Source: Ferroplasma sp037442045
GTDB taxonomy: Archaea > Thermoplasmatota > Thermoplasmata > Thermoplasmatales > Thermoplasmataceae
Reading direction: 5' to 3'
DNA length: 41,061 bases
Assembly: GCF_037442045.1 (NCBI RefSeq)
Contig: NZ_JBBIRC010000007.1
Span: forward strand, 1-41,061
Part shown: positions 39,861 to 41,061 of the stretch, piece by piece
How the letters are laid out: every line of letters starts with the position of its first letter
Numbering within the stretch: the stretch's first letter is position 1
Program-made: the position numbers and the translations under genes
The notes under the pieces: model-generated
Seen by the model: only the letters and a program-made list of their open reading frames with translations
What the model was told of the DNA's origin: nothing
Database searches by the model: none

Positions 39861-40547
39861 TTATAAATTTTTATTCATTCCAGTATCATCATCATCATTA
39901 TTATTATTCTGTTGCTGTTCCCTGTATTTCTTTCGACCCATTGATCTTATCATAAAAGATAATGCTATAACAATAATCAGGATAAGAAAGTCATAATCCG
40001 CAGGTATGCCAAGAAAGTTTGAAAGCAGTATAATAACAATTGCTACAAGGAAAACTACATTGGATAAAATTGCATAAATGCGTGGCATTCTATACATGTT
40101 CGCCCTTTTAGCCTGTGCATTATTTGGATTATTATAAGTGGTTTTGACATAAGGTGACATTACGCTCATATATACAACAGCAGGCACTTCATCATTCATA
40201 TAATCATACGTTCCAGTAAGCACTCCTGCACCGAATGTCAGTGTTCCAATTTTTGTTCCATCCGATAACATATCCATTTTCCTGGTATTATTATCTGCAT
40301 ATGGCTTTGATAGTGAGTATGTTCTTCCATTATAATTCATAATAAGATTTCTGGAAATACTGCCCATATCCATAGATCCCTGGCTGATCTTATAACCTCC
40401 TGGAGCCTTATCAATATCAATACTCTGTAATCCTGATGCATTAGTTATCTCTATTGATTTTGCTCCTAAGCTGGAAGAATTGGATTTTATCGCATATACA
40501 ACATTATCGTCCTGATATATATTTCCGTCTTTATATGTATATTCCAC
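39861..40547 (-). CDS. Unknown membrane protein with Asn/Asp-rich tail
   Basis: A protein of about 228 residues. The first 150 residues are strand-rich with regular beta-turns (AIKSNSSSLGAKSIEITN, then GGYKISQGSMDMGSISRNLIMNYNGR), possibly a scramblase/LURP-one-like or Tubby-like barrel. Two membrane helices follow (IYAILSNVVFLVAIVIILL and YDFLILIIVIALSFMI), then a basic segment (RSMGRKKYREQ) and a low-complexity tail of Gln, Asn and Asp coded by CAA/AAT/GAT repeats. It would sit in the cytoplasmic membrane with the tail in the cytoplasm. I use the GTG at 40547, about 25 bases from a TATA-like AATATAATATG; a TTG at 40556 is an alternative. No function is proposed. Confidence 0.72.
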   Translation of the reverse strand: MEYTYKDGNIYQDDNVVYAIKSNSSSLGAKSIEITNASGLQSIDIDKAPGGYKISQGSMDMGSISRNLIMNYNGRTYSLSKPYADNNTRKMDMLSDGTKIGTLTFGAGVLTGTYDYMNDEVPAVVYMSVMSPYVKTTYNNPNNAQAKRANMYRMPRIYAILSNVVFLVAIVIILLSNFLGIPADYDFLILIIVIALSFMIRSMGRKKYREQQQNNNNDDDDTGMNKNL

Positions 40548-40728
40548 ACTTATCAATTAAAACATATTATATTATTCTTTCTATAATTTATTTTTTAAAA
40601 GTTTAATCATAAGTTTAATCATTAAAATATAATTATTATAATTGATTGATATTGAACAGGTAAAATTAAAAGGGCTTTAGCAGTTAAAGGAAAATATTAA
40701 ATATTATTGGGGAACATTGATATAATAT

Positions 40729-41061
40729 ATGGAGAAACTTTACACACTCAGAGATGCCTGCAGGCTCTTGCAGATCCATCCCACAACATTAAGAATGTGG
40801 GACAGGGAAGGAAAGATAAAATGCGTGAGAATGCAGAATAATTTCAGGAGAATACCTGAAAGTGAGATTAACAGAATTCTTGGAATACAGAACGGAAGAG
40901 TTACTTACATCTATGCAAGGGTTTCCTCAATAGAGCAGAAGGAAGACCTTGAAAGACAGATCACCAGACTGAAATTAATTTCCCCAGGATGTAAAGTATT
41001 TTCAGACATAAACAGTGGCATGAGATTCAACAGGAAAGGATTCATGGATCTTCTTGATCTG
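40729..41061 (+). CDS. tnpA: IS607-family serine recombinase TnpA, N-terminal part (cut by window end)
   Basis: The frame starts at ATG 40729 and is still open at the last base, so 111 residues are visible. Residues about 1-50 are a MerR-like helix-turn-helix (YTLRDACRLLQIHPTTLRMW, DREGKIKCVR, RIPESEINRIL), followed by the serine resolvase domain from TYIYARVSSIEQKEDLERQI with the catalytic Ser as Ser66. A regular IS607 element would continue with a tnpB gene beyond the window. No terminal inverted repeat is expected for this family. The intact frame, unlike the decayed TnpB at 10-11 kb, suggests a recent copy. Confidence 0.9.
   Translation, partial: MEKLYTLRDACRLLQIHPTTLRMWDREGKIKCVRMQNNFRRIPESEINRILGIQNGRVTYIYARVSSIEQKEDLERQITRLKLISPGCKVFSDINSGMRFNRKGFMDLLDL

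Overview
The window looks like a chromosomal segment of an extremely acidophilic, cell-wall-poor euryarchaeon of the order Thermoplasmatales, most likely Ferroplasma, Acidiplasma or a close relative. Pointers are the AT-rich DNA and very short gaps. TATA-like boxes lie about 25 bases before many start codons, which implies leaderless mRNAs. The genes include aIF2-beta fused to TRAM, CTP-type riboflavin kinase (RibK), archaeal Elp3, a UbiA-type lipid prenyltransferase, a class II HMG-CoA reductase, Thermoplasma-type glucose dehydrogenase and heptose-sugar genes. The genus is inference; no rRNA is present.

Layout. 1-5.2 kb: tail of a coiled-coil protein, a DtxR/MntR-type metal regulator divergent from a 2-Cys peroxiredoxin, a TrmB-type regulator, a dolichol-phosphate-type glycosyltransferase and a CoA-disulfide reductase/NADH oxidase. 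5.2-10.3 kb: a 21-residue poly-Asp miniprotein with a strong ribosome binding site, an esterase-like hydrolase, a small membrane protein, the lipid prenyltransferase, tRNA-Ser(GCT) directly behind a 60-residue gene, GTP cyclohydrolase II, and a methyltransferase overlapping an AhpD-like gene. 10.3-11.8 kb: a decayed TnpB (IS200/IS605 or IS607 type) with stops, frameshifts and a lost catalytic Asp.

11.8-24.0 kb: glucose dehydrogenase plus FolD, a HEPN-like protein, heptose kinase and isomerase, a ClC protein with CBS domains whose TTG start lies inside a possible leader peptide, a SpoIIM-like membrane protein, prephenate dehydratase (TTG start), a CoxG-like protein with a small winged-helix-like partner, a gamma carbonic anhydrase-like protein, a BCP/PrxQ peroxiredoxin and a transaldolase-family paralogue with altered active-site motifs. 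24-33 kb: unknown small genes, the HMG-CoA reductase-TPR-hydrolase operon, an unknown Cys-containing protein, an NTF2-like protein, pyrB-pyrI, ribK-dph6 and aIF2-beta-PIN. 33-41 kb: a ribbon-helix-helix gene with GTAC palindromes upstream and an overlapping partner, an ABC exporter operon with an anchored ectodomain protein, tRNA-Glu(CTC) with an unusual T-loop, a Usp-like protein, a class II aldolase, Elp3, a membrane protein with an Asn/Asp tail, and the start of an IS607-type serine recombinase cut by the window edge.

Together these cover core metabolism (isoprenoid lipids, pyrimidine, flavin, folate, Phe, non-phosphorylating glucose oxidation), oxidative and metal stress handling, and surface sugar synthesis. 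The best candidates for something undescribed are the acidic miniprotein, the ribbon-helix-helix pair with its palindromes, the ClC leader peptide, the small gene joined to tRNA-Ser and the altered transaldolase.
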